The notes beneath the pieces are model-generated. The model was given only the letters and a program-made list of their open reading frames with translations, ran no database searches and was not told the origin of the DNA. Positions 43,501 to 56,454 of a DNA stretch of 64,000 nucleotides are shown here, piece by piece. Position numbers and translations under genes: made by a program. Within the stretch, counting starts at the first letter, position 1. Each line of letters starts with the position of its first letter. The stretch is taken from NCBI GenBank assembly GCA_006503535.1, contig QYRS01000004.1, forward strand, positions 1,984,001 to 2,048,000. The letters run 5' to 3'. This DNA is from Arthrinium phaeospermum (Eukaryota; Ascomycota; Sordariomycetes; Amphisphaeriales; Apiosporaceae).

Positions 43501-45729
43501 ACCGCGTAGTTCTTCTGGGGGTGGTGGCAGTAGTTCAATGGGTTGGACGAAGAGTCGCAGTATGGGGACAATGTCGTAAGATGAGTCTGCGTCTTGGGTA
43601 ACAATCATGACGCTACCTCTCCAGATCTCCTTGTCCATGACTGTACCGTTGCGGTTATTCCTTGTGGGCGTCTTCTCGTGACGAAGCCCGCAGTATCGCA
43701 ACAAGGGGCCGCACTTCAGGTGCAGCGGTGGCTTAAACCGCGTTGGCGCCAGAGTCTCGTCGTATTCACCGTCGAAAGCTTCAGCTTTCTTGGGCCTTGA
43801 TGACATGCTGCCTCTCCGCCCTGATCTGCCCTCCCACCAAGGCGCGTCGGAAGGCAGATCAATCTCAGATGGCTCAGGCGGTGCAGGCACTTCAGCTGTG
43901 ATGTCCAACAACGCGCCACCCAGAGTGCCAACCGTGCCCTTTCTCCAATCTTCCAGGTATGCTGGCGGCCGGTACAGGCCATGTCCCGGTTGGAGGCTCT
44001 CATGGTGCATGAAATCGCGGAAGCGGTAGTGCTCAGGCTTGTCCTGGTCGTCTTCCGCATGTAGAGGCGTGCCGTACGCCTGGTCAGGAAACTTGACCGA
44101 CTTCGTAGTTGCCGGTTTCGGTGGCACTGGCAATGGCCTGACACTTGGCGGAGGCCGACCATCTGGTCCTAGGGAGACGGATCGATTCAAGCCAATAACA
44201 GGCGCCCCTGCTCGCAACAGATCATCATCATCCACCGCCTCCATAGTAGTATAGCTCCTGTCTCTGCCCAGAGGTCTCTCATAGTCATCATCCTCAAAGG
44301 CGGGAGGTCTGTGCCCAGCCCAGCGGGCCGATTGCAGCATCTCCTCCGGCTCATCATTACGACGTTTGACCGTGGGAAATCTCTCTTCGGCCTCTACGCG
44401 CCGGCCATACCACGGATCGCCCGGTGGGTTCTTCTTCAGCTTGTTGCTGCCGTTGCGCGTCAACGAGATTCCGCCACTGGGTGTGGTGTTTGGCGATGGC
44501 GTGGACGACGCAGCGTCGCCTCCCACGGGCAGATTGACATCGTTCTTGGCAGCCCTTTCGCGGAAGCTTAACTTGCGTTGTGGGAGATCAGACTTTTCCG
44601 ACGCAGGGATATTGCGATTCTTAGGCACAGGGATCTGCGATCTGGGTGTCGAGGGGGTTTTCGCGAAGGCACTTTTCGTCGCCGATGACGGAATGGCTTC
44701 GACGGGATCGGTGACGACAACTTTACGCTGGTCCTCTTGACCGACCGACGCTCTCCGGTTCCTGAACCGCACTTGCTGCTGGCCTGGCTGGTATGCTTGC
44801 TGACTAACACTACGACCGGTGTCGGGTTGGGCGACAGCAGCAGCAGCGTTGGCAGCAGCCTTCTCTCTTGCACGACGTTCGGCAGCCTCAACCCGTGCTC
44901 GTTTCTCCTCCTTGGTGATGCTGTCGAGTGTCAGCTCGAGCTTTTGCAGGGGCGATCGGTCGTCTGCAAAAGGCTGACGCTGCGAGCCCCGCCTCCTCGA
45001 GGAGCTGGGGTCGTCGAAAGCCATGCCGGCCGACTGCCTCGTAGAGTGTGTTCTAGGTACGTCCCCTCTTGCCCCGGAATTAGCGGCTCGTGCTGCGCGC
45101 CTAGCAGCGAGCTCGTCTTCCTCATCAAAGTCCTGGCGCGAGGGCTCTAATTCGGGATCTCCGGGCGGTCTCGCATAGGGGTAGTTGCGATGTATATCTA
45201 CATCGGCATCCGTGACTCGTGTTTGTGCCATGGAACGTTGAAGCGCAGACGGCGGTGGGCCCGGCTGACCTGAGGCGGTGAAGGTGTAAGGCGAGGCACG
45301 GCCGTTGCCATACGGGTCTTTGTAACTGCTCGGAGGTGCTCGAGGTACGTCGGGCGCGGCAGGAGGTGTCGCTCTGGCAGTGTCGTCTAGCAAATCGTCC
45401 TGGTTGCGCGCACTTCGTCTCTTGCGCCGGTCTGCTACGTCGGGCGGAAGCTGGTGGTGCGGATAAGACTGCGAGGACGGGCGAGGGGCGAGACCAACGG
45501 GATTAAAGGTCGAAGCTACGGGGGAGGCAAGGGGGCTATATGAAAGATCGGTGGGCGCATCGGTCTGAGAAGTCTGCAGGGAAGTGCGGTTCGACCTGGG
45601 CTGAGGATGGCTGGTAACGTCGAGCGACTGACTGCGGCTATGGGACGGACTATAATCATCGCCGCTACTTCGACGGACCTTGCTAACGGGTAGCTTGCCC
45701 CAGTAGGGAGCGGGCGCTGGACCTGCCAT
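40542..45729 (-). CDS. PhoD-like metallophosphatase domain protein, with a reading-phase break at its intron
   Basis: Exons 42333-45729 and 40542-42276 lie either side of a 56-nt GT-AG intron, total 1710-1711 codons. The N-terminal 650 residues are low-complexity, Ser/Pro/Arg-rich and probably disordered. The phosphatase core (about 700-1130) shows metal ligands in MIGGGDQIYND and MYDDHDIIDGFGSYPD, plus GLGAVAFKYYMLFQ, HLLVLLGVPIAYPRLVW and, after the intron, VTILSGDVHLAAVG and MPNIVSSAIVN. The 400-residue tail is again disordered. PhoD-type enzymes are Ca/Fe phosphodiesterases/phosphatases; these fungal cytosolic versions have no known substrate, and no signal peptide is present. Exon 1 ends in phase 1 (GAA ATA T) but exon 2 needs phase 2; the expected residues WLENILTSR would need one more A at 42334-42338. 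This may be a sequencing slip in AAA or a real break. Confidence 0.88.
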
Positions 45730-48028
45730 TCTGGGTGCGAGCCAGAAGATTCCGGTGGGCTCGGCCAGCAGAGCTACGCGAAAAGAAGGTCAGGCGAAGC
45801 TGTGATTGGGTATCAATACACCAGAATCGCTATGGTTGGTCCGGCTTCTCTATAATTCGTGCGCTGTTCGGGTGCTGGATGGGCGGACTGGGCAGACTGG
45901 GTAGACTGGGCAGACTATCAATGGGGCTTTCCATAGTAAAAAAGATGGATGCAATGCCAACACACACACGCGCGCGCGTCTCCGCTGCCGGCTGGGATGC
46001 CCTTTTGAATGCAAGCAATAGTAAGGGACGGATTATAGGTTGCGTGTACCTAAGGGAAAAGGAAGAGGTTGACATCGACGACTACCGCTCAATGCTCCAG
46101 CTTCTGGCGGGACATGGGGAGTGTGGAACGAAGCTGGTTGGGTGGTTTGCTTGCTACCCTGGCAGGTACCATCGACCCTGGAAGAAAACCTGCGATTTGT
46201 TTGTGTTCAGAGGCGGGTAGATGCTGTTGCGGGTCCCGTACCCCTGCTTGGGGGATAATGATAGCTTCATCTTTAGGGACTATATTCCAAGGCCAAGGAC
46301 AAGAAGAAGAAAAGCCCGCAACGAAGCGAGAAGGTCTCAGACCCGACGGCTGGGACAATCGGGACAGGCACAGGAAAGACATTGGCTATCGCCGCGAAAA
46401 TGGACTCCTGCAAGCACTTTGCCCGACGAGGGTAGTTGCAGCTAGCCTATCATAACGAAGACCTATGATGATGCCTGCTCAATCAACTTGATAGAAAAGC
46501 CGGTGGTTGGCAATCGACAAACGAACGCTCTACTTTTTGCAATGACGACAGCATAGGGTGGGTTGTCATTCTTTCGCGGAGAAAAGGGAGGAAATATTTT
46601 TAAAAGGGACAAACATATGCAGAGTCGCTTTGGACGTTATATTCAATTGCCATCCCCATAAACTTTTGCGCCTGCATTGACGAATCAATTGACCGGCCCG
46701 CCAGCAGATAATGCAGCTAAGTATAGACTTACCACTTACATACTTGGACGGGAACATCCGCCTGCATCTCGGTTCTGGCTCTTCTGTTGGGGCGGTCAGG
46801 ATCAACTCAAATCATGGTGGCATTCTGCAACGGCCTGCAACTTATTTGAGATACTAACGATGCGTGGTGCCTGCCTCGCCTGCTTCAAGCAACGGGTTAG
46901 CTGTGGCTAAGGCATTCGTCAGCTTGTACATGTGTTTAGCTTGCCATTGAGTTCTGCTTGAGCTTTCTTGGCCTATGTCAACAGTAGGCAGCTCTCTTTG
47001 TTGCCTCGTATACTTTAAACCTCCTTTTATCTGTGTCGGTATCCAGTTGGTTCAGGAGTAGGATTCCCCTATAGCCTATATATAGATCGGCAGTCCCATC
47101 TTTCCCAAATCCATGGACAAGTTGGTTGTAAGAACCCTCGGGAGATCCGCCTGAGGCTGAGTGAGGACACGTAGAACAGACAGTAGCGTACGGATAGTGC
47201 TGGTGCTGCCGCTGACCACTTGACGAGTGCAGGTGTCTTCTAAAACAAAATGTTTCTCAATGGCGTCTGCTTCACGTGGGATCTGGGGCTTTTACAAGCC
47301 GGGTTGTATCTGTGTACGGGACGAGCAACTTGAAACGCACAGCAAGGTTTAGGAGATGGCTAGATAGAGTTGCGACAATTGACCCCAAATGTGTCAGGCC
47401 CCATAGGCCTTCGGTTTGAGGAGTTGCAGATGTGTTGAGATGGGTCAGTGGAGGTTGCGACCGAAATCCCCTGAAGGAAGACTGCCCGTATTGAGGCTTA
47501 GCTTCCTGTTTTAGCGTTCAATCTGCCACAGCGTCCTAGCGCCACTGTGGATTTGCAGGGTCTTGTCTTCGCTCTCTCCCTGCTGACGACCTGTGAAACG
47601 ACACCTAACCAAAGTGTACGTTGTACGCGGTACCTCTAGGCTCTAGCCTTCCTTCTCCGATCTCATCGTTTCGCAATACGTCTGTTTCTTTTTTAACGTT
47701 CACTTTCTTTCTCACCAATCCTTCTCTTGGTTCTGACGGATGCCAGAGAATCACTGCTAGCTGTTGCGGACTTCTCGGTTCTGCATACATGTGGACAATC
47801 AGCACCTCGACCATCTCCATTGTTTCCCTTATCTTGTATACATACTAATCAAAGGGGCGAACTCGCAACGTTGCTGCATGGTTCGTGGCGACCGCCATCA
47901 CGCATCTGCTCCCTTCTCCATTGTCGCATCCTGCGACGAGGGCAAGAGTCCTCAATAAATCTTCTTGTACGACAGTGTCATCGTGCACATCCTCCGAATA
48001 ACACTGCTTCAACACCACACCCGCCGAC
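45730..48028. other. Divergent intergenic region between PhoD-like gene and KEX2
   Basis: A 2.3-kb divergent spacer that must contain both promoters. A 161-codon plus frame at 45735-46220 spans a minisatellite and CA/CG dinucleotide runs, so it is unlikely to code. No other gene is seen. The KEX2 leader appears to be the CT-rich part at 47580-48028. Confidence 0.5.
45882..45917. repeat. 9-bp minisatellite, four copies
   Basis: Four head-to-tail copies of a unit close to ggcagactg: ggcggactg, ggcagactg, ggtagactg and ggcagacta. It is followed at 45959-45977 by a short CA/CG alternating run. It lies about 150 bases upstream of the PhoD-like start codon. Confidence 0.85.
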
Positions 48029-50598
48029 ATGAAGGTCTCTTCGGTCCTCGGCCTCATTGGTGGCGGCCTGGCTGGTCTAGGATCCGCCGCTGGAACGCTA
48101 CCCCCTCGCAACTACGATGCCAACGACTACTATGTTGTCCATCTCGACCGCGGAGTTCAGCCCGAGCATGCCGCTGCGCGACTGGGCCTCCGATACGAGG
48201 GACCAATGGGCGAGCTCGCCCATCACCACATCTTCCGAGGCGTCAAACAGGAGGAGAACATCATTAAGAGGGAGGTGCAAGAACGTAAGCGGAAACGGGC
48301 ATTGGGCGGCGACGACCTAGTCGACAAAATCAAGTTCCACCAAAAACAGGAACTGCACGAACCCATGCAGAAGAGAATAATACCTCCACGTCCCGCTGGC
48401 TTCTACCCGGCTCCGCGTGGCAAGGAGCCTAATGCGCAGGCCATTGCGCGCCAGAAGTCCGTCATGTCGCAGCTCGGGATTGTGGACCCCATCTTCCAAG
48501 AGCAATGGCATCTGTTCAACCCCGTCCAGCTGGGCCACGATGTCAACGTCACAGATGTGTGGCTCTCTGGCATCACCGGAAAGAACGCCACCGTCGCCAT
48601 TGTTGACGATGGCCTCGACATGTACAGCAACGACTTGAAGCCAAACTACTATGCCCAAGGAAGTTACGACTACAACGATCAACGCCCCGAGCCCCGCCCC
48701 ACGCTGTCTGACGATAGGCACGGCACTCGCTGCGCTGGTGAAGTGTCCGCCGCGAGGAACGACGTGTGCGGTGTGGGTGTCGCATACGATTCCAAGATCG
48801 CCGGTATCCGCATTCTCAGCAAGCTGATCACCGACCAAGACGAGGCCCTGGCAATGAACTACGACTACCAGCACAATCAAATTTATTCCTGCTCGTGGGG
48901 TCCACCCGACGATGGTCGATCTATGGATGCGCCAGGTATTCTGATCCGCGCTGCCATGCTGAACGGTATCCAGAATGGACGGGGTGGTCTTGGTTCTATT
49001 TACGTTTTCGCTAGTGGAAACGGTGCCGCAAGCGAAGACAACTGTAACTTCGATGGCTACACGAATAGCATCTACAGTATCACTGTGGGCGCCGTCGACC
49101 GTAAGGGGCAGCACCCCTATTACTCGGAAAAGTGCTCCGCTCAACTTGTTGTTACCTACAGCAGTGGAGACGGCGACGCGATCCACACAACTGACGTGGG
49201 CGAGAACAACTGTTACAACGGCCATGGAGGCACCTCTGCTGCAGCCCCTTTGGCTGCCGGTATCTTTGCGCTGGCTTTTGAAGTCCGACAGGACTTGACC
49301 TGGCGTGACATGCAGTACATTGCTATGGAAAGCGCAGTGCCCATCGACGTTGATCAGCCCGAGTATGACTGGCAGACTACCAGCATTGGTAAGAAGTTCA
49401 GCCACACTTTCGGCTATGGCAAGGTTGATAGCTACAAGCTTGTGGAAACTGCCAAAACATGGAAGCTAGTCAAGCCCCAAGCTTGGTTCTTTTCGCCCTG
49501 GATCCATGTCCGTCAACCCATTCCTCAGGGTGAGAAGGGCCTGGCCGTCAGCTTCGACGTCACCCCCGACATGCTGAAGGATGCCAACCTGGAGAAAATC
49601 GAGCATGTCACTGTGACCATGAATGTCGACCATGAATACCGTGGCGATCTCAGCGTGGACCTAATCAGCCCGGACAAGGTCGTCAGTCACCTCTCGGCCA
49701 CTCGAAAGCTAGACGACAGCAAGGAAGGTTACGCCGACTGGACCTTCATGAGCGTAGTACACTGGTAAGTGCAGCTGTGATCTTGTTGGGATATGCTGTT
49801 TGCTAACATATGAACAGGGGTGAAAAAGGCGTTGGTACCTGGACCGTGGTTGTTCGCGACACCAAGGTCAACGCCCATAGCGGTGTCTGGGTCGATTGGC
49901 ACCTGAAGCTGTGGGGCGAGTCCATTGACCCTGCAAAGGCCAAGCTTCTTCCCATGCCCACGGAGGAAGAGGATGCCAACCACGACGCTGAGACGACTAG
50001 CCAGGCGGCGGCCACGACCACGCTTCCCGCCGATCCCCAAGCTACGAACTCTGTGATCCATCCCACTGATCTGCCATCCGACCACCCTAACCGCCCTACC
50101 AAGCCTGCCATGGCCACGCCTACCGGTACAAGTGGTGCTGCGGCCGCCACTACGAGCGCCAGCACCTGGCTCCCGTCGTTCCTTCCCACTTTTGGTGCGG
50201 CCCCGCACACGTTGGCCTGGATCTACGGCGCCATGGGCCTGATTGTGCTGTTCATGGTCGGCCTGGGCATCTGGTGGTATGTCATGCGCCGCCGCCGCCT
50301 CCGAAACAGCCCTCGTGACGCATACGAGTTTGAGCTGCTGAACGAGGAGGAGGGCGAGCGACTGGCCGGTGGGGGTGCTGCTGGCGAGAAGAACGGCCAG
50401 CGACGTACGCGTGGCGGTGAGCTGTACGACGCGTTCGCAGGCGGCAGCGATGACGAGGACGAGCAGGAGACGGCCATCCCGCCCCAGACCCAGAGTAGGA
50501 GAAACCTGGACAGCGAGGGCTCAAGTGATGATGACGACGAAGAGGTCACCAACGAGAAGAGAGGCGACTCGAGACTTCTAGGAGGCAGCAGTCGTTAA
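48029..50598 (+). CDS. KEX2: Kexin, Kex2-type subtilisin proprotein convertase
   Basis: Two exons, 48029-49764 and 49818-50598 (2517 nt, 838 aa). Signal peptide at residues 1-20 (MKVSSVLGLIGGGLAGLGSA). An inhibitory propeptide follows with the basic processing site EPMQKR. The S8B catalytic domain has Asp193 (VAIVDDGLDM), His231 (DRHGTRCAGE), the oxyanion Asn in FASGNGAASEDNCNFDGYTNS and nucleophile Ser403 (GHGGTSAAAP). The P domain runs to about 640, an acidic Ser/Thr-rich stalk follows, then one membrane helix at about 711-735 (IYGAMGLIVLFMVGLGIWW) and a cytosolic tail with Tyr-based (AYEFELL) and acidic signals for late-Golgi cycling. It cleaves after Lys-Arg/Arg-Arg to mature pheromone, hydrolase and cell-wall precursors. 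Length and order match fungal kexins. The intron falls within the Trp codon of VVHWGEKG. Cells normally carry a single copy. Confidence 0.98.
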
Positions 50599-51421
50599 GG
50601 GGCGGTGGTGTCCGTACGAATGCATACTTGCTGTTTGAATTGCTTTGTGTACAACTTACTGTCAAACAAGGACTCAAAAATGAGGCCAACCAAGCACGAC
50701 TCTCCTAGGAAACTGGCTGGACTAGGAAACAACCGGTCTTCAGCACCACGCAACCTCGGCGCTCCTATAGCACTTACATGGCGTTTTTGGATGTCTTATA
50801 GCATTTATTGAATTGCATTTCTAACTCCACCGATTTGAACGTGATGTGCATACTATATGCTATAGTGTGATTCTAAGCAACGCATGGATGTATCAGTGTA
50901 CAATGTTACTCGCATGAGCTCCCCGAAGAAATTAAGTTGCCCTGAACAGATCGTTGTAAGCCATGTAGCATTTCGTAGTATAGACACAGCAATATCCCTG
51001 AATTCCTAGAGCCTACCTACCTACGAGCATGAACAACAACAAAGAACCTTCCTAAAAACTCCACGCGGCCTTCTGTCCCAGACCGTCAAAAAGACGTGCA
51101 CAATAAACATACTCATGACCGGTTAACCGAAACCAACCCCCCCTTTTCGTCCGCTTCATCTGTCAGAACTACGTTTGATTGCTAGATGGAAAATGCATGG
51201 AATCCTGCCATTTCAGCCAGCCGTTGGCCTTTCATTCACATGGTTCCTCCTGGGCCATCCATCCTTCCATCCATTCATTCATTCAATACACGGCTTGTTT
51301 CCCTGATGCATTCATTCGTCCCCGTTTTCCAGTTAATCCCTTGCGCCCACCATAGGTACGTACGTCACGCTGTGTGGGTGGATGATGACGATACATACTA
51401 CTGCTGTCGTTGTTGAACTCC
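50599..51421. other. Convergent 3' flanks of KEX2 and SNX4
   Basis: About 820 bases between facing stop codons. The frames present are short, with a (catt)n-like run near 51268-51290. Nothing else is seen. Confidence 0.6.
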
Positions 51422-52905
51422 TCACGCAGCTGACACGGTCCCCTCCATCTCCTTGACATACCGCTCCCAGACATCAATGGTCTCCGCATAGAAGCCGACG
51501 TGGGCGTCGGCGAGGCCGCCAAACTGGCGCTTGAGCTCGATGCGCTTTATGCGCTCAAAGTCCACCACCTCCTTGACGACCTCCTCGTCGAACATCTCGC
51601 TCGTCTTATGGGCGCGCTCGGCCTCCGTCGTCAGCTCGTCGATGCGGATCTCGAGCTTGCGCAGGCGCTCGCGGCGGCTGGCCTCGTGGTCGACGCCCCG
51701 TACGTCTTCGATCTTGCTGCGGATGAAGCCGCCGGCGCCCGTGCTGCCATAGCCCGACGCCAGGCTGTCGCGGTCGAGGGTCGACTTATTGAGGTACTCG
51801 GTCAACTGCTCATGGTCGAGCTGCTTCTGCTCCCGCGCCTTGAGGAGGTTCTTGAGCGCGATAGAGTAGGCGCTCATGTCGCGCAGGCTGCCGAGGTAGT
51901 CCTGGTCGGTGTGGTCCTTGAGCTTGCGCAGGCCCATCGCGGTGTCCTCAATGGAGGCTGCGAAAGCATGGACATTGCTCTCGACGCCGGGCTCCAGGAC
52001 GATGAGTTTCTGGAACTGCTCGGCAAGGTCATGGAGGTCGGCTTCGAGGTCTGATTCCCTCCGCACCACGCGCGCGATGACCTTCTCGACATGGCCCAGA
52101 TCATCGTCCAGCTTGTCCGACTTCTCCCGCACCTCGATGAAGCGTTTGTCGGCCTTGTTGACTTTGGTAAAGGCATTGATGAAGGTATCAGCGAAGTTAT
52201 CGAATACACCACCAGTGCCAGGGTCCGCGCCGACGCTCGTGCGCGCGGAGCGGCTCTTCATGGTGGCATTCCAGTCGGGGGACTCGAGGAATGTGTGGAA
52301 TATCGGCGCCCGTCGCAGTATCGGATGCAGCGTCAGGCGGGACAAGAAGCGTTGTAGAGAGAACGCGCGGCGGTGGGTGAAGTCGGGGCCGAAGCGATCC
52401 CCGCGGACATACTCCATACGCTGCTTATCGGGCAGAGGAGGGACCGCGCATGCTGGGTAGTCCTTGGAGAGGGTCTTGTAGAGAAACACGAAGTCGGTGA
52501 AGCGGCGGCGAGCGCTGAACTGGGGTTTTTGGAATGAAGGGAAAGTTGACTGTACAAGGGCGGCGGTCAGCACTCTGGATGTCATATGTAGCGACTTGAC
52601 TCCGGTCAAGAGATGGGGGAGCTTACACTCGTGGTGACCAAATATGATACGAAAGCGTCTTTGGTGCCGTCGCTCTCCTTCCGGGGTTCTGATACGGCAC
52701 ACTCGAGGATATCGCCTGACAGACCGGGATCCAGCCTTTCGGGGTTCCCCTCCATTTCAGGATGACTCGCAGGCGAGGAGTCGGAATGGCTATGTTCGTA
52801 AGTCGGCGTTGATGAGCTCGAAATGGCCGCCGCGGCGTCCTCGCCGTGTTGGTCGCTGTGCCATGATATGTTGGAGAAGTTGTCCTGCTGATCGATAACC
52901 GCCAT
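51422..52905 (-). CDS. SNX4: Sorting nexin 4 / Atg24, PX-BAR protein
   Basis: Two exons, 52627-52905 and 51422-52549 (1407 nt, 468 aa), joined in phase 0. A Ser/Asp-rich N-tail precedes the PX domain (about residues 70-200): VSYLVTTS, then FPSFQKPQFSARRRFTDFVFLY with the PI3P-binding Arg-Arg-Phe, PPLPDK and RRAFSLQRFLSRLTLHPIL. A BAR domain of three long helices follows (about 225-465), with the Snx4 signature VFDNFADTFINAFTKVNKADKRF at its start. Snx4 pairs with Snx41/Atg20 on endosomes for recycling of SNAREs such as Snc1 and supports selective autophagy (pexophagy, mitophagy, Cvt). Length is normal. The start ATG at 52905 is the first in the frame (MAVIDQQDNFSN). It lies tandem with RSC4 on the same strand, with a 0.8-kb spacer. 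Confidence 0.95.
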
Positions 52906-53696
52906 GATTTGCGTGGGGTTCCGGTCTGGGCCGGCTTCTTCTGGGTCGCGAGCAATTAACAGCAGTGGGTTGAGTGATTGCGGTCAAGGGAATGATGTAG
53001 ACTAGGTAGTATATTTTGGTTGCCTGGACGTCAGCGTATCGTGCGTAGGTTCAAACGACGCTCGAGCGGGATGTTTGGGGAGCCTATCGAATTCTCTCGG
53101 GTTTCGAATTGGAGTGACAATGATGAATGAGCTGTCGGCGCATGCGTAACACATGAATGGCAGGTACCTGCTCTACAGTGAGTGGGTGGGTGAGTGCTGC
53201 TCCAAGGAATCAGGGCAGGTGGGGACAGCCACCGAACCGCTTAAGCTCCCTCTCCCGGGCCTGGTCGGGCGGTTCTTGGCACTATGACGACGATTATACC
53301 TGTACCCTGTTGGTATACGGAAGTAGGTGGGGAGAGGCTCTCAACTCTCATTGATTGATTGCGAAGGAGGATGGTATTCTTATTATATGTCAATACCAAG
53401 TAATGGTCCCCAGTATGACAAAAACAGCACTGCACATCCTCTCATTGCCAGTACTCATGGAGTCAAAGATCAATTAACGCGCATTTGGCTATGCCGAAAA
53501 CTCTTGCAGCTTCTGCTGACTTTGCTATATCTACTAAACATCGTCCACCAACTCCAGTGGCAAATCGTAGAGGAATATCAAATATGAATACAGAGCCCCA
53601 TCCCTGGCCTTTTCACAATCCACCCGCAATCCCAGACGCCGCTGAGAAGCCTAGCATGAGAGGTACTTTTCTCTTCTTTCGCGCACACCCGTCCTT
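52906..53696. other. Intergenic region upstream of SNX4
   Basis: About 0.8 kb between the SNX4 start and the RSC4 stop. No coding signal. It contains a plausible SNX4 promoter and RSC4 3' flank. Confidence 0.6.
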
Positions 53697-56454
53697 CTAG
53701 TGATGCTTCAGAAGGTTGAAGTGTATTACAAGTCTCTCCATCTCCATCCCGACACCATGCGGTCCTTTCTCTCCCTTGGGTGTCGCCGCCACCACGTTCA
53801 CTTCCAACCGGTTGCTCCCGTACCGCAGGTTAACATCGAACACGGGTTCATTTCGTCTCTCCACGCTGCTGGGGTAAACCCGTGTGAAGTCATGCATAAC
53901 ATTGAGCTTCCACTCGCGTTGTTGAGCCTCGAGAAACGGAGCCACCAGTGGCCGCAGTTGAAGGCGGTAGTAGCTAGCAGGCGCGTTGAACACAAACTCT
54001 TGCTGCGTCTCTGCGGGACTTGCAGGAATCGTCATGCCAAGTCGATTCTCGAGCTGCAATTGTGGATGGGAAGTGATGATCAACCTCGGCATCAAAGCCT
54101 CAAATTCCTCTGTTTCTATGTGAGCATACAGCATGGTCAGGTGAAACTATAGGAACTTACTGATTGGTCGTGGGCGGTACTTCTGCGCCTCCAGAATGTC
54201 CGCGGCCGTCAGCTTGGGTGGTGGCGGCGGCTGGGCAACGGCGGGTAGAGGTGCCGGCGGAGGTGTAGACTGTGACAAAGGAGCAAATTGTTGCTGTGTT
54301 GTCATAGCATTGACTTGCGCGGACATGGCGGGTGACGCTTTAGCAACTTCTTCCGGCTTGATAACGCCAGTCGGCGCCACAGCTGTCGATGGACTCGGCG
54401 ACGCCCCCGATATCGAGACACTCCGGGCTTTTTCCAGCTGGCTGGGGTTGACCGGGGCAGGGTTGGATCCGGCGAATGGGTTCCGTCCAATCGGGGTGCC
54501 ATTCCGAGTACTCTCGCTATCCCCTGTCTGGCTGGTTGCAGGCGCTGGTGACGCGGCCGTGCTGCCCTTCCCACCGACGTGGATGGTGATCTTCTTAGGA
54601 TGCACTGGCGTTTGGGCGGGCTTCTCGGCGTTCTGGACCTTGAGCTTGATTTTCTGCTGTTGAGGGGGCTCTTGCACATGCTGCTTAGCTTCACTAATCA
54701 GACCCTTCATATATTCCTAGAATATGTTAGCAAAAGCGCCGCAACTGGTGGTCGTACAGGCGAAATACCTCTAATTCCTGTGCCATCACAAAGATCTCAC
54801 TTCCATCTTCATTATAGTGGTACGCATTCTTCCATATAAGACTGGCTTGGTCTTCGAATGCCGCCCACGACTTGAAGTCACTGACACCAGAAGCCTGGCC
54901 CCGGCCATGTTGACCGCGAACTTGCTTTTCAAGGGCTTTCAGAGACATGGGTTCTGCGATGATCTCGTAATAGTCCTTGAGCGACCGCGCAGGCAAGTAG
55001 ATGAAGGCATCGAAATAGCTGTAATCGCTGTTTTCCAGGGTCAGCACGCGTAAGATTTGGAGGAGATCAGGGAGCCGTACTTATCATCCTTCTTTCGTAT
55101 CGCATCCCCGACAATCTTCTCTTGGGCTTGTTGGAAGGTTAAGCCTTCAAAGGAGATACCGTCATACGTGTCGACACCCTTGCCTTGAGTAGATGCCGAC
55201 CTAGAGGCCTGAGGTGTAGCAGCATTCCTGGTAGGTCTGCCCCCACGTCTCCTCTTCCCACTGGTCAGGGTAGGCTCCGGCTCGTTGTCACCGTCCTCAT
55301 CCTCTTCATCCTCCTCATTGTCATCTTCCTCTTCGTCGCCTTCGGCATCCTCGTCCTCTTCTGTTTCAGCGGCTGCTTTACCGTTCGCCTTCGTTGGAGT
55401 AGCGTCTACCTCCTCGTCGTCATCCTCGTCCTCGCCAGGCGCATCATCCTCGTCCTCATCATCTTCGGCATCCTCTGGACCAGGGCTGGGAGGGAGAGGA
55501 GTTGCCACTGCTTGGTAGTTGCCGGATTTGTACGCAGGGTTATACTTGACCATGAGATTGCTAACAGCCTTGCGCACACGTTCAGAGTCACTAAAGACTT
55601 CGGACTGACGCGAATTGGTCTCTTTGGCGTTAGAGACCAAACGCTTGAAGTCGCCCTCGAGGGATGATAGAGTAGGATATTCGTGTTTGTTCAGCTTCCG
55701 CTCGATGAGTTGGAGCGATAGTGGCAGGCGAATTTTCTTGTAGTACTCTGGGTCGTCGGCCTTGCTGGGGAGTTTCTCAAAGAAGGGAGCAACCTTGCGG
55801 CCACTGTGATGTTGAGAGATATGCAGTTAGTTACGGAGCTATGCAATGAATGCAACGTGCAGATTGAGGCAAGCTGCAGGGCTGCAGGGCTCATTTACGT
55901 ACTTCTTGTCTGTCGTACTCCTGATGGATTCGAGGATGCTGTGTCCATATGCTGTTGTAGACTGGGGAGTCTCTCCTTTTGTGAGATCGCCAAACTCCTA
56001 GAGCGCGGATGGCGGTGTTAGTTGACTTGCTGGAGTTGGGAAATGGAAATGCAATGCGTGCAGCTAGCAATGACAAGTGTAGACTGGAGCATTATGTTTT
56101 TCGAGGTTCAAGGAACAAAACGAATGGGGAAGACGGTGCTTGGACTAAGTACTAAGCCCATCTTTTCCCTTCTTCATCCAGACTCTTCCAACTTGAAGAC
56201 CTGCGTCTTCATTTCTGGGCTGCGACGAGGCAGATAGGTGGGCAGGCAGGCAGGCAGAAGCATGGTGCTTGATGCATATTTCTTCAATGGGCACTTGGAC
56301 AGTTTGCGCACCATCAAAAGTGTTCTGCGCCGAGTGAGAAAAGAAAAAAGTCGAGGCTCACCTCTTGCAGCTTGCGACGCTTTGCAGCGCGATCTGGTGT
56401 ATCGGCTCCGTTCTCAATACCGCTAGCACCGCTTGCCTTCCTCTTATTTTCCAT
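53697..56454 (-). CDS. RSC4: RSC chromatin-remodelling subunit Rsc4, tandem bromodomains
   Basis: Six exons: 56362-56454, 55903-55997, 55081-55803, 54769-55027, 54161-54716 and 53697-54115 (2145 nt, 714 aa), all GT-AG and all phases agreeing. The N-terminus MENKRKASGASG ends in a basic AAKRRKLQE, a likely NLS. Bromodomain 1 (about 63-165) has FFEKLPSKADDPEYYKKIRLPLSLQLIERKL and the acetyl-lysine-binding Asn in YNPAYK. A Glu/Asp-rich linker (about 185-260) follows. Bromodomain 2 (about 290-390) has SYFDAFIYLPARSLKDYYEIIAEPMSLKALEK and KNAYHYNEDGSEIF. A Pro/Gln-rich stretch and a conserved C-terminal domain (RPRPIKTEEFEALMPRLII...) complete it. Rsc4 binds acetylated H3 (K14 in yeast) and directs the RSC ATPase to nucleosomes. 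The first two exons are too short to show as open frames but are supported by splice phase and bromodomain continuity. Confidence 0.93.
55280..55520 (-). repeat. Acidic low-complexity coding tract in RSC4
   Basis: A run of GAG/GAA/GAT/GAC codons (plus strand tcctcctcatcctcgtc) encodes stretches such as DEDEDDAPGEDEDDDEE and GDEEEDDNEEDEEDEDGD. It forms the linker between the two bromodomains. It resembles imperfect (TCC/TCA/TCG)n trinucleotide expansion. Confidence 0.85.

Noticed and set aside
42625..43509. 294-codon plus frame
   Set aside because: Antisense to the PhoD-like catalytic core, which carries the metal-binding motifs.
45735..46220. 161-codon plus frame next to the PhoD-like start
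   Set aside because: Crosses a 9-bp minisatellite and CA/CG runs; no signal peptide or domain.
48317..49405. 362-codon open frame antisense to KEX2
   Set aside because: Shadow of the kexin catalytic domain; Val/Asp-rich translation of a complementary strand without any motif.
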